Source: Gammaproteobacteria bacterium (lineage in GTDB: Bacteria > Pseudomonadota > Gammaproteobacteria > HK1). From it: DNA of 64,000 nt. A model generated the notes under the pieces. The model searched no databases, was not told the origin of the DNA, and was given only the letters and a program-made list of their open reading frames with translations. The DNA is taken from the NCBI GenBank assembly GCA_022824305.1, contig JAJEAD010000020.1, positions 83,272 to 147,271 of the forward strand. The letters are read 5' to 3'. The translations under genes were made by a program, and so were the position numbers. Below are positions 35,622-43,837 of this stretch, in pieces (within the stretch, counting starts at the first letter, position 1; every line of letters begins with the position of its first letter).

Positions 35622-35659
35622 CCCCCTATCCCAGCGGGAAGTGGCAGCGTGCGCTGTGG
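35622..35659 (-). pseudogene. Displaced fragment of an oligopeptide ABC ATPase gene (right, gene end)
   Basis: 38 bases match 43834-43871, the last codons and stop of the DppF/OppF-like gene, with three differences by eye. On the minus strand they encode HSARCHFPLG and stop, against HSVRCHFPLG and stop. It sits exactly where the DUF222 reading frame stops resembling its family, so it marks a recombination junction. Confidence 0.75.
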
Positions 35660-35970
35660 GTGGGGGCGAGCGCGCTCTCGCGCGGCGCGGCGCCGGCCCA
35701 CGCTGAGCGGCTCGCCCATCGAGCCGTCGACGGTGGAGACGACAGCGCCGTCGCAGCAGAGCCGTCGGACGGTCTCTGCCGCCAGAGTGCCGTGGTGCTC
35801 AATCTCGCATCGGCCCGCCTCGCCTCGGGCGAGCACATTGGAATCCACGTGCACAACCACCTCGTGTCGGTGGGGGCTGAGCGCCGGACCCTCCCCATTC
35901 TCGAAGAGCCGATCGGCCATCCACGCCAGGGCATCGGCTCTGCGCACAGTGTGCGAGAGCCTCTCCGCAT

Positions 35971-36095
35971 ACGTCTCACGTGGGACGTCCGGGGAGATGC
36001 CCTCCTCGGACGCGGATGGCGGATTTCCGGCCGGGGGATGCGGAGTGCGTTCGCTCGCGGTCGCCCCCGACCGGGACGTCCCACGTGGGACGTCC
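35971..36095. repeat. Two parS-like palindromes inside the DUF222 linker
   Basis: 36074-36095 is a perfect 22-base palindrome (half GGACGTCCCAC, centre CACGTG). 35971-35988 is an 18-base palindrome of the same sequence with one mismatched pair. Their centres are 105 bases apart. Both encode Asp-Val-Pro-Arg on the minus strand. They resemble GC-rich versions of the CACGTG-centred chromosome-partition site, but this is unproven. Confidence 0.6.
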
Positions 36096-36761
36096 GAAGG
36101 CGCGCCCTCGTCGCACCACTGCGAGGCGGGCTGCTCGGATGCGTGCGCCTCCATCGCCGCATCGAGCGCGCTCAGGATGCGCGCACCGGTCTCGGGGGGG
36201 AATCGCCCGTAGAGCACTAGGGTGCCATCGTCGTCGTACCAGTACGTCAGAGAGCGCTCCCGGTGCTGGATATCGGCGTGCTCCGTCTCCTCCGCGCGCT
36301 TGGCCCGGCGGTACGAGCGCACGAACTTCTCCACGTGCTGCGCGGTGCCGTAGCGGCCGATTTCCAAGAGCTCGGGCTCGTTCTTCGCGCTTGCGATCCG
36401 GGTCAGCGCCCGAAGCTTGGAGTATCCCAGCTCGCCGCGGGCCGCGGCCGCCGAGAGCAGCGGCAGCTCTTCGAGCGCCCGGGCGACCCGCACCTTCTCG
36501 CGGGCGGTGTGGGCGTCGATGCCACAGGCCCAGCCCAGCCAGTGCGCGCAAGTGAGCGCACCCTGCTCCGCCCACACCGCCCGGCGATCGAGCTCCGCGA
36601 TCAGGGTGAGAAGCCGATACGTCGCCGCATGGATGTGGGCGGCGAGAGTAGCCACCGCGGCGGCAAGCTCATCGTTGCTCAGGTGGGCGAGATCATCGGA
36701 AGGGGCGGTGGCGTCCGGTCCCTCCGCTACTCCGAGTGGACTCTGTTCCTGTCCCTGACCA

Positions 36762-37268
36762 CTATTGAACGGTCCACGGCAAATCGTGGCGCTCTGCTCC
36801 CCGGTCCAGAATGAGTGGATGAGCGTCGACGGCCTTCACCTTCTTACGCAACCTCAACATTAGGTTCGCGACATCGAAAGGCTTTGGTCGCAGTCGCGAC
36901 CTTATGTTCGGCTGTTCAAGATGGAGCGCCACTCGCCATCTGCGCTTATGCAACGCTCGTCTTGCCAGTGCCTGTTCGTCATGGTCATTCGCGTTGGCGC
37001 TCGCCGCCGCCAGGCCCGCCAGAGTGTCGCGTACCTTGGCTACCACATCATCCTCGATGTCCGTCGGGTTTGTTCTTTGACATTGCCGATGGTCCTTGAC
37101 TTCAATGAGCCATGCAGCCACGTCCGAAACACACACGATGTCGACTGCCTTCGAGCCCCTTGCGATGGACTGAAACTGATTGCGGTAGAACGACCAATCA
37201 TCGTACTTACCGACCTCGCAGTGCTCTGAAAAGGTGAACTTGAGATCGCCTTCGTGGATCTCGGTCAC
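36762..37268 (-). CDS. Predicted PD-(D/E)XK-like nuclease or small partner of an ATPase
   Basis: 168 residues, GTG start overlapping the upstream ATPase stop (GTGA). The region AVDIVCVSDVAAWLIEVKDHR contains an Asp (43) and Glu56-x-Lys58 on two predicted strands, the pattern of a PD-(D/E)XK nuclease core. A preceding YRNQFQ helix and a basic C-terminal half are visible. I do not recognise a named family. Tight coupling with a DNA-repair-type ATPase suggests the two act together, possibly as an anti-phage or DNA-processing pair (inference). Less GC-rich than its neighbours, which fits horizontal transfer. Confidence 0.6.
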   Translation of the reverse strand: MTEIHEGDLKFTFSEHCEVGKYDDWSFYRNQFQSIARGSKAVDIVCVSDVAAWLIEVKDHRQCQRTNPTDIEDDVVAKVRDTLAGLAAASANANDHDEQALARRALHKRRWRVALHLEQPNIRSRLRPKPFDVANLMLRLRKKVKAVDAHPLILDRGAERHDLPWTVQ

Positions 37269-38314
37269 CGTATGAACTCCTCGACAAAGCGCTCGGACTG
37301 CGCCAGGTCCTCGTCCAGCAGCACAAGGGGATTTATTCCGGCTACATCATCGGCCTGCGAGATTTCCACCCCTTCGTCTCCTCGACACAGACCGAAGTAG
37401 CGCTGCTCGACCCCTTCGAATTCGCCCTCAAGGAGAATCTCCAGCTCCCTCAAGAGAAAGAGGCTGTGGGTGGCTACGAATACCTGAACGCCTGCCTTGC
37501 ATATCGCGAGAACTGCTCTGGCGACTTCTCGGATCAGCCTCGGGTTGAGGTTGGACTCCGGCTCATCCCAGAACAGGCAGTCCTTGTCCAGCAGAGATCC
37601 GGTCGATATGAGCCGGGCAAGCATGGCGACTTTCCGCAAGCCTTCAGCGACCAAGGGCATCTCCATTGGACCGGCGTTGGTTAGAGCCAAATAGAACCGG
37701 CCATTGCGCTCGAGAACTACGCGCCCGCCGAGTTGACATTCCAGCGGCGCCAGAAGAGACGCGACATCGGACGCTCTGGGCCCACGCAGCGCCGGCGCAC
37801 CGAGCAGTAGGCAGGTGTCCCTCCACGTTTCATCGAATTCCACGTGGTGAGCGTCGTACAGCGGCACGAATCCTGGATAGATGGTCAGCAACTCGTGGGT
37901 GGGGAGATACACCGGTGCCCGGCGACGCCAGTGTGTAGGGTGATGATCAATGGAGACCTCTGATCGGTTGGGCGTTGCGAAGCTGAATCCGAAGGACGTT
38001 CCGGATTCGCTGAACATGAGCTTCACTTCGCATCGGCTGCGCCCCCGTCGGCGCAGCGCCAGGCGACCGAGACGCTCGGGGCGGAACACGTTGACGAGCT
38101 TCTCGGCGAGCCGTGTCTCCAGAACTTTCTTGGTGGGCCGGCCACTGCGCTTCCTGCCCTCCTCGGCGCTCATCGCCATCGCGGCGTAGGGCAACTTGAG
38201 GAGGTGCGTCTTGCCCATTCCGTTCTCGCCGGCAATGACGTTGAGGTGCTTGGAGAATTCGAGTCGAGCTTGCGGAAAGGCCGTGAAGTTCTTGAGCTTC
38301 ATCCACTTGAGCAC
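37265..38314 (-). CDS. AAA-family (ABC/RecF-like) ATPase
   Basis: 349 residues. It begins MLKWMKLKNFTAFPQARLEFS, the usual start of RecF/SbcC-like ATPases. Walker A is GENGMGKTHL (about 29-38), a signature-like region lies before LFWDEPESNLNPRL (Walker B), and VATHSLFLLRELE supplies the H-loop. No TOPRIM nuclease domain is fused, unlike OLD or GajA. GTG 38314 is chosen because a GAGGAGG ribosome site lies eight bases upstream; the longer open frame is not conserved-looking. It is coupled to the nuclease-like gene at 37268. Confidence 0.82.
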   Translation of the reverse strand: MLKWMKLKNFTAFPQARLEFSKHLNVIAGENGMGKTHLLKLPYAAMAMSAEEGRKRSGRPTKKVLETRLAEKLVNVFRPERLGRLALRRRGRSRCEVKLMFSESGTSFGFSFATPNRSEVSIDHHPTHWRRRAPVYLPTHELLTIYPGFVPLYDAHHVEFDETWRDTCLLLGAPALRGPRASDVASLLAPLECQLGGRVVLERNGRFYLALTNAGPMEMPLVAEGLRKVAMLARLISTGSLLDKDCLFWDEPESNLNPRLIREVARAVLAICKAGVQVFVATHSLFLLRELEILLEGEFEGVEQRYFGLCRGDEGVEISQADDVAGINPLVLLDEDLAQSERFVEEFIR

Positions 38315-38658
38315 TGCGACTTCCTCCTCGAATTTCCTGTACACGCCATTGTATTTCACGGGCAAGGGAGGCAGCGGAAACGGACAATGTCGCAGGAGCC
38401 CTTGCCCACGGCCCCGCGAGCGGCGCATGGGACCGCCCCCCGCATGCAATGACAAGGACCGCGCAGTCAGGGGCCGGGCATCCACATGTCGACCTATCTC
38501 GTCCGGCAAACAGGCACGGGGCATTTGAGGAAGTGTTGGTGCCGGAGCAACACTCCCCAAGTGGCGGCGGGCATCCGCCCTCGACGCCCGACCGCAGCTC
38601 CGCCGTCGCGTGGGACACGATGCACCGCGCCGCCGGGGAGCGGGAAGATGAGGCGGGC
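38315..38658. other. Intergenic stretch, nothing recognised
   Basis: 344 bases between the ATPase start and the end of the K+ channel gene. It should contain the promoter of the ATPase-nuclease pair. The only structure seen is a short GTGTTG...CAACAC dyad near 38535-38557. No gene-like reading frame could be supported. Confidence 0.4.
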
Positions 38659-39099
38659 TCAGCCCCCGTCCTTCAACAGGCGGCCGAATATTCCCACCAG
38701 GAACGCGGTGCTGATCCCGAAGCTCAGCAGGCCGGTGACCGCTTCCATCGCGCCGAAGATGCGGTAGGCGCTGTCGATGACGACATCGCCGTAGCCGAGC
38801 GTGGTGTAGGTGACGAGGGAGAAGTAGATGGCGTCGGCCAGCTCCGGCAGCGCGCCGGTCGCGGTGAAGGCCCCCGCCCAGACCCAGACGTGGGCAGTGT
38901 GCGCGAGGACGACGGCCGCGAAGCCTCCGCCCATGAGCTTGGCGATGCGCAGCGCACAGGAGTCGCCGGCGGCGCCGGCGCTCAGCGCCTCGAGCCACTT
39001 CGCCGCCCCCACCAGGAGGAGCAGATGGAGCGCCGAGCAGGCGGCGAGGAGCAGGCTTCCGGCCACGATCTGCATCGTGACGCTCATCGCCCGGGTCAA
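38659..39099 (-). CDS. Two-TM potassium-channel-like protein
   Basis: 146 residues with about four hydrophobic stretches. The pore loop and filter are YFSLVTYTTLGYGDVV, containing the K+ filter TLGYGD, followed by a last helix (AMEAVTGLLSFGISTAFLVGIFGRLL). There is no regulatory RCK or cyclic-nucleotide domain. Its start overlaps the RND pump stop by four bases (ATGA), so it is translated with the pump, an unusual partnership. It may act in charge compensation or be a loosely associated channel (inference). Confidence 0.85.
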   Translation of the reverse strand: MTRAMSVTMQIVAGSLLLAACSALHLLLLVGAAKWLEALSAGAAGDSCALRIAKLMGGGFAAVVLAHTAHVWVWAGAFTATGALPELADAIYFSLVTYTTLGYGDVVIDSAYRIFGAMEAVTGLLSFGISTAFLVGIFGRLLKDGG

Positions 39100-42000
39100 C
39101 CGGCGGCTTCGGGCCGGGCTTCACGCCCGCCGGCAGGCCCGGCTTCGGGCACGCCCGCGGGCGCCCTCGGAGGCGCCTCGGACGGCGGCGAGGCCTCGCC
39201 TCCCGTGATGCGGAAGAAGAGCGCGTAGAGCACCGGCACCACGATCAGGGTCAGGAGGGTGGCGAAACCGAGCCCCCAGATGACGACCACCGCCAGGCTC
39301 CTGAAGAAGGGGTCCCAGAGGAGCGGGGTGACCCCGAGCACGGTGGTCAGCGCGGCGAGGCAGACCGGCCGCGCCCGGCTCTGCGCGGCGTCGATCACCG
39401 CGTCCACGCGCGTCTTTCCTCCCGCGATCTGCGCATCGGTCTCGTCGATGAGCACGATCGCGTTCTTGATCATCATGCCGGTCAGGCTGAGCACGGCGAG
39501 AATCGCGACGAACTCCATCGGGGTTCCGGTGACGATGAGCCCGTACACCACCCCGATGAGGGCCAGCGGCACGCTGAGGTAGATGACGAGGGGCTGGCGG
39601 ACGGCGTCGAAGAGCAGAAACACGACCAGCACCATCGCGCCGAAGCCGAAGGGCATGGTGGTGGCGAGCCCCGCGTTGGCGTCCCGGGAGCCCCCATGCT
39701 CGCCGCGCCACTCGAGACGGTAGCCCACCGGCAGGTCGATCGACTCGACGCCCGGCCGGATGCGGGCGAATAGCTCGGCGGTGTTGACCCCCGGAGGGGG
39801 ATCCGCCTGGGCGGTGATCGCGAGCGCCCGGTCGACGCGTCGCATCCGCGCGTTCTCCAGGACGAGATCGAAGGCGTCGACCACCTGCGAGATGGGGACG
39901 TAGCGCCCCGACAGCGGGCTGAACACCGCCACCTGGCGGACCTGCTCGATGCGGGCGCGATCCTCGGCCACCGGCCGGAAGACGATCCGGCGCAGCTCGT
40001 TGCCCTCGCGGAAGATGCCGATAGTGGATCCCTCGTAGTGGGAGGCGATGGCCCGGGCGATATCGCCCTGGGACAGGCCGGCGCGGCGCGCGTTGCGCTC
40101 GTTGACCCGCGGACGTATCACCTTGACCTGCTCGCCCCAGTCGTCCTTGATGCTCGTTGCCCCCTGTTGCGCGAAGACCTCCTTCGCCCGCTCCGCCAGT
40201 CGGCGGAGAAGCACGGGGTCCGGCCCGCTGAAGCGGGCTTCGATCAGGCTGCCGCCCCCCGGACCGAGCACGAACTTCCACACCTTGTTGCGGCTGTCGG
40301 GGTAGTTCCGCTCCACGTGGCGGGAGATGCGCGGCAGCAGCACGTCGATCCGCCGGTAGTCGTCCACGTCGACCAGGATCTGTCCGTAGGCGGAGTTCCC
40401 GCTCTCCGCGGAGTAGGTCAGGATGAATCGAAGGTGCCCGCCCCCGACCACCGCGTTCGTGCCGGTCACGCCGTCCAGGCCGCGGATCCAGTCGCCGATC
40501 TCGACCACGTCCCGCCGCGTCCGCTCGATGTCGGTGCCCTGCGGCAGGAAGTAGTCGACCACGAACTGCGCCCGCGTGGAGGCGGGGAAGAACCCCTGCT
40601 TCACGAGGGGAAAGCTCGCCACCGCGGAGGCGAAGAGCGCCGCGGCAAGGCCGAGGGTCGCTCCGCGACGGCGAATCGCGAGCTCGAGGAGCGCACGGTA
40701 GGCGCGCAGGACGCGGGGCGGGCGCTTCGCCGCCGCCGCCGCGGCCGTCCCGGGGGCGGGCGGGGCGAGGAGCAGGGCGCAGTACCAGGGGGTCAGCCAC
40801 ACCGCGACGAGCCAGCTGAAGAGCAGCGCGATGGTGATTGTCCAGAACAGGGAGCCGGCGTACTCGCCGGTGTTGTCGGGCGAGAAGCCGATGGCGGAGA
40901 AGGCGAGGAAGCCCACCGCCGTGCCCCCCAGCAGCGGCCACTTCGTCCTCTGCGCCACCGATATCGCCGCCCCGGCCGGGTCCTCCCCCCGCTGGACCCG
41001 CACCAGGGTGCCCTCCACGACCACGATCGCGTTGTCCACCAGCATCCCGAGCGCGATGATGAGCGCGCCGAGGGATATCCGCTGCATGTCGAGGCCGAAG
41101 GCGTACATCCCGAACAGGGTGCCGGCCACGGTGACGAGCAGGATGCCGCCCATCAGGAGGCCGCTGCGCAGTCCCATGAACACGAGCAGGGTGCCGACGA
41201 CGATGACGAGGGCCAGCAGCACGTTGCCCACGAAGTCCCCGATCGCGGCCCGCACCGAGCCGGACTGATCGGAAATCGGGTGGAGCTCGATGCCGAGGGG
41301 GCGCTGGCCGGTGAGATCCGCGAGCCGGGCCTTCACCGCATCGCCCATCTCGACCACGTTGCCGCCGGTGGTGTTGGAGATGCCGAGCCCGATCGCGGGA
41401 GCGCCGCTGCGGTAGAGACGGATCGAAGCGGGCTCCTCGAGGCCGCGGCGCACGCTCGCGAGGTCCTTCAGGCGGAAGGTGCGCCCGCTCCCCTCGTCGG
41501 TGATCACCAGGTCCTCGATGGCTTCGAGGGTCACCACCGCCGCGGCGGGGCGGATCGCGAGCCTCGTGCTTCCGGCCCGAACGCTGCCCCCGGGAGCGAT
41601 CAGGTTCTGCCCTTCCAGCACCTGCGCGATCCGCTCCGCGCTGAGCCCGAGCTGGACCAGCCGGGCGGGCCGGTACTCGACGTGGATCACCTCTCGCGGC
41701 ACCCCCACCAGGCGCACCCGGGAGACGCCGGGCACGAGCACGAGCTGCTTCTGGAGCTCCCTGGCGTAGCGGGCGACCTCCGGCAGGGAGTATCCCTCGC
41801 CGATGATGGCGTAGTAGAGCGCGTAGACGTCGCCGAAGTCGTCGTAGACCACCGGCGCCGATGCGCCCGGCGGCATGCTGCCCACGAGGTCGGAGACCTT
41901 GGCCCGCAGGCGGGTGAAGCTCCGCTGCAACGCCGCCCGGGTCTTCGTCGTCGCGATCGTGAACTCGACCGTGACCTCGGAGAGACCGGCCGACGAGACC

Positions 42001-42245
42001 GACTTGACCTCCCCGAGGCCGGGCAACTGCTGCACCGCGTTCTCGATCGCGTCGGTGACCTCGTCGGCCACCTCGGCCGCGCTCGCTCCGGGATAGGAGG
42101 TGATGATCTGCGCCTGGCGGATGATGAACTCGGGGTCCTCGAAGCGCGGGAGCTTCTCGTAGGCGTAGTAGCCGGCGCCCAGGATCAACGCCGTCATCAG
42201 CGCGCTGACGACCCGCTTCTCGACCGCGAACCTGGCGAGGTTCAC
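39096..42245 (-). CDS. RND-family efflux pump, inner-membrane transporter
   Basis: 1049-residue AcrB/MexF-superfamily transporter with the two-fold repeat of TM1 plus large periplasmic loop plus five TMs. N-terminal LARFAVEKRVVSALMTALILGAGYYAYEKLPRFEDPEF, periplasmic SYPGASAAEVADEVTDAIE, TM4 ALGMLVDNAIVVVE (proton-relay Asp followed by Asn), and C-terminal LTGMMIKNAIVLIDE. The pump is closer to the HAE/'AcrB-like' hydrophobe exporters than to CusA; no heavy-metal Met triad was seen. Driven by the proton gradient; exports drugs, lipids or solvents. The adaptor lies four bases upstream; no outer-membrane factor gene is present. Confidence 0.92.
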   Translation of the reverse strand: MNLARFAVEKRVVSALMTALILGAGYYAYEKLPRFEDPEFIIRQAQIITSYPGASAAEVADEVTDAIENAVQQLPGLGEVKSVSSAGLSEVTVEFTIATTKTRAALQRSFTRLRAKVSDLVGSMPPGASAPVVYDDFGDVYALYYAIIGEGYSLPEVARYARELQKQLVLVPGVSRVRLVGVPREVIHVEYRPARLVQLGLSAERIAQVLEGQNLIAPGGSVRAGSTRLAIRPAAAVVTLEAIEDLVITDEGSGRTFRLKDLASVRRGLEEPASIRLYRSGAPAIGLGISNTTGGNVVEMGDAVKARLADLTGQRPLGIELHPISDQSGSVRAAIGDFVGNVLLALVIVVGTLLVFMGLRSGLLMGGILLVTVAGTLFGMYAFGLDMQRISLGALIIALGMLVDNAIVVVEGTLVRVQRGEDPAGAAISVAQRTKWPLLGGTAVGFLAFSAIGFSPDNTGEYAGSLFWTITIALLFSWLVAVWLTPWYCALLLAPPAPGTAAAAAAKRPPRVLRAYRALLELAIRRRGATLGLAAALFASAVASFPLVKQGFFPASTRAQFVVDYFLPQGTDIERTRRDVVEIGDWIRGLDGVTGTNAVVGGGHLRFILTYSAESGNSAYGQILVDVDDYRRIDVLLPRISRHVERNYPDSRNKVWKFVLGPGGGSLIEARFSGPDPVLLRRLAERAKEVFAQQGATSIKDDWGEQVKVIRPRVNERNARRAGLSQGDIARAIASHYEGSTIGIFREGNELRRIVFRPVAEDRARIEQVRQVAVFSPLSGRYVPISQVVDAFDLVLENARMRRVDRALAITAQADPPPGVNTAELFARIRPGVESIDLPVGYRLEWRGEHGGSRDANAGLATTMPFGFGAMVLVVFLLFDAVRQPLVIYLSVPLALIGVVYGLIVTGTPMEFVAILAVLSLTGMMIKNAIVLIDETDAQIAGGKTRVDAVIDAAQSRARPVCLAALTTVLGVTPLLWDPFFRSLAVVVIWGLGFATLLTLIVVPVLYALFFRITGGEASPPSEAPPRAPAGVPEAGPAGGREARPEAAG

Positions 42246-42249
42246 CGGG

Positions 42250-43545
42250 CTACTCCCCGATGCCCGTCACGGGCCTCACCTCCATCGCGTCGCGCAGCGC
42301 CGACACTCCGGCCGTCACCACGACGTCGCCCGCCTCGAGCCCCTCGAGGACCGCGATGCCCTCGCCGCGGGCTTCGCCGGTCACCACGACACGCCGGGAG
42401 ACCCGCCCGTCCGCCTCCGAGACCACCCAGACGAAGGGCGTCCCGTCCGCCTCGGCGGCGAGCGCGGCGAGGGGGATCTCGTGCGCGGCCTCGCTCTCGG
42501 GCGCGCCCCGCACCACGACGCTTCCCACCATGCCGGGGAGAATGGCCACGTCTCCCGGGACCTCGATCGCCACCCGGCCCCGGTAGGTCTGCGTGGCGGG
42601 GTCGGCCTGGGTGGAGAACTCCTCGAGCTCCGCCGCGAAGCGCTGTCCGGGGAGGCTGTCCAGCACCGCCTCCGCCGACAGGGGCCGGGTCGCGGCGAGC
42701 TTCACCACGTCGGGCCCCGGCACGTCGAAGGACAGGGCCAGGGTCTCCAGTTTCTGGAGGACGGCGATCGGGTCCTTCGCCCGCACGTTGGAGAAGTTCT
42801 CCACCTGGCGCCGTGCGACGATGCCGTCGAAGGGCGCGCGCAACGTGGCGTCCTCCAGAGCGTCCCGCGCGCTCTCGATCGACAGCGCAAGACCGTCGAT
42901 GATTGCCTGCTGGGCGGCCACGTCCTCTTCCCGCGCCCCGGCCCGGCCCTTGGCGAGCTCCTGCTCCTTCGCCTCCAGCGCCGCCTCCGCCACCCTCAGC
43001 GCGATGAGGTCCTCATCGAGCGCCACTTCCGCGATCACGTTGCGCTCGAATAGCGCTTGGGAGCGCTCCACCCGATCCGTCGCGCCGTCCACCTCGGCCT
43101 GCGCCGCGGCGACCCCCGCTTCCAGGGCGGCGAGGTCCTCGCCGCGCGCCCCCGAGGTCAGCACCTCCATCTGCGCTTCGGCCTGCGCGAGCTGGCTCTC
43201 GAGGCGCGCGAGCTCCGCCTCGAAGTCCCGGGTGTCGAGCTGCGCGACGACCTCGCCCGCCGCGATCCGGAGTCCGCCCCGGATCGGGAGCTCCACGATC
43301 TGCCCGGAAACGCGGAAGGAAAGCTCCACTTCCTGCGCCGGCAGGACGATCGCCGGGTAGTCGCGGCGGAACCCGGTCGCGACCGCCCGGACGGTCAGGG
43401 TCTTGACCGGCCTCGGTTCGGCGCCCTCGGCATCACCGGCTCCGTCTCCGGAGCGATCACAGCCGGCGAGCAGCGCGCCGAGGGACACGGCGAACACGAA
43501 TACGGTGCACGAACGCTTCGATACCGACATTTCAGGCCTCACCAC
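42250..43545 (-). CDS. RND efflux periplasmic adaptor (membrane-fusion protein)
   Basis: 431 residues. The N-terminal signal is lipoprotein-like (FAVSLGALLAGCDRSG; lipobox LAGC). Then comes the barrel-sandwich half PAIVLPAQEVELSFRVSGQIVELPIRGG, a long alpha-helical hairpin with heptad-like Ala/Glu/Leu pattern (about 120-230), and the second lipoyl half LRAPFDGIVARRQVENFSNV. Beta-barrel and C-terminal domain follow. It links the RND pump at 42245 to an outer-membrane channel encoded elsewhere. It is the first gene of the three-gene minus-strand operon. Confidence 0.92.
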   Translation of the reverse strand: MVRPEMSVSKRSCTVFVFAVSLGALLAGCDRSGDGAGDAEGAEPRPVKTLTVRAVATGFRRDYPAIVLPAQEVELSFRVSGQIVELPIRGGLRIAAGEVVAQLDTRDFEAELARLESQLAQAEAQMEVLTSGARGEDLAALEAGVAAAQAEVDGATDRVERSQALFERNVIAEVALDEDLIALRVAEAALEAKEQELAKGRAGAREEDVAAQQAIIDGLALSIESARDALEDATLRAPFDGIVARRQVENFSNVRAKDPIAVLQKLETLALSFDVPGPDVVKLAATRPLSAEAVLDSLPGQRFAAELEEFSTQADPATQTYRGRVAIEVPGDVAILPGMVGSVVVRGAPESEAAHEIPLAALAAEADGTPFVWVVSEADGRVSRRVVVTGEARGEGIAVLEGLEAGDVVVTAGVSALRDAMEVRPVTGIGE

Positions 43546-43837
43546 CGATAAGGGGCTCCGCCCCGATTGCCTCGACGTCCGGGCCGGAGCGGCGCTCGCG
43601 GCCGCGGGGCTCCGGACGCGCCCCCAAGGTCCATGCCGTGACAGGAAGGACGCCGCCCCGGGCGCCGGCTGAGGGCCGCAGGTGAGCGGGGCTCTTCAAG
43701 AGTCAGCATTGCCGGGGAGCTGCAGGCGGGAGACCCGGGAAGCCCATCGGGTGCTCCCATGGCGAAGTCTCAGTCCGCACGCAACGATGCGGACTCGGCA
43801 TTCCGGGTCCGCGAAACGACGGGTCGAACCATCCCCC

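Larger units (their letters stand above)
35444..36655 (-). pseudogene. DUF222 protein truncated before its HNH nuclease domain
   Basis: The open frame encodes 403 residues, but only about the first 320 are DUF222-like: LIAELDRRAVWAEQGALTCAHWLGWACGID, AREKVRVARALEELP, GELGYSKLRALTRIA, RRADALAWMADRL, VVVHVDSNVLA and STVDGSMGEPLSVGRR. After SVGRR, where intact members continue into the C-terminal HNH endonuclease (CRFPGC...), the sequence becomes Arg/Pro-rich and unrelated. A fragment of a transporter gene lies there (35622-35659). The HNH domain is therefore missing. The linker between residues 180 and 240 contains two DNA palindromes translated as DVPRGT and DVPRET. The stop at 35444 is fortuitous. 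Confidence 0.75.

Noticed and set aside
35444..36655. Intact HNH endonuclease
   Set aside because: The frame is open, but the C-terminal HNH motifs are missing and replaced by Arg/Pro-rich read-through and a transporter-gene fragment.
39096..42902. Large plus-strand open frame across the RND pump (954 codons from 40038)
   Set aside because: Antisense shadow of the pump gene with His/Arg/Gly-rich nonsense translation.
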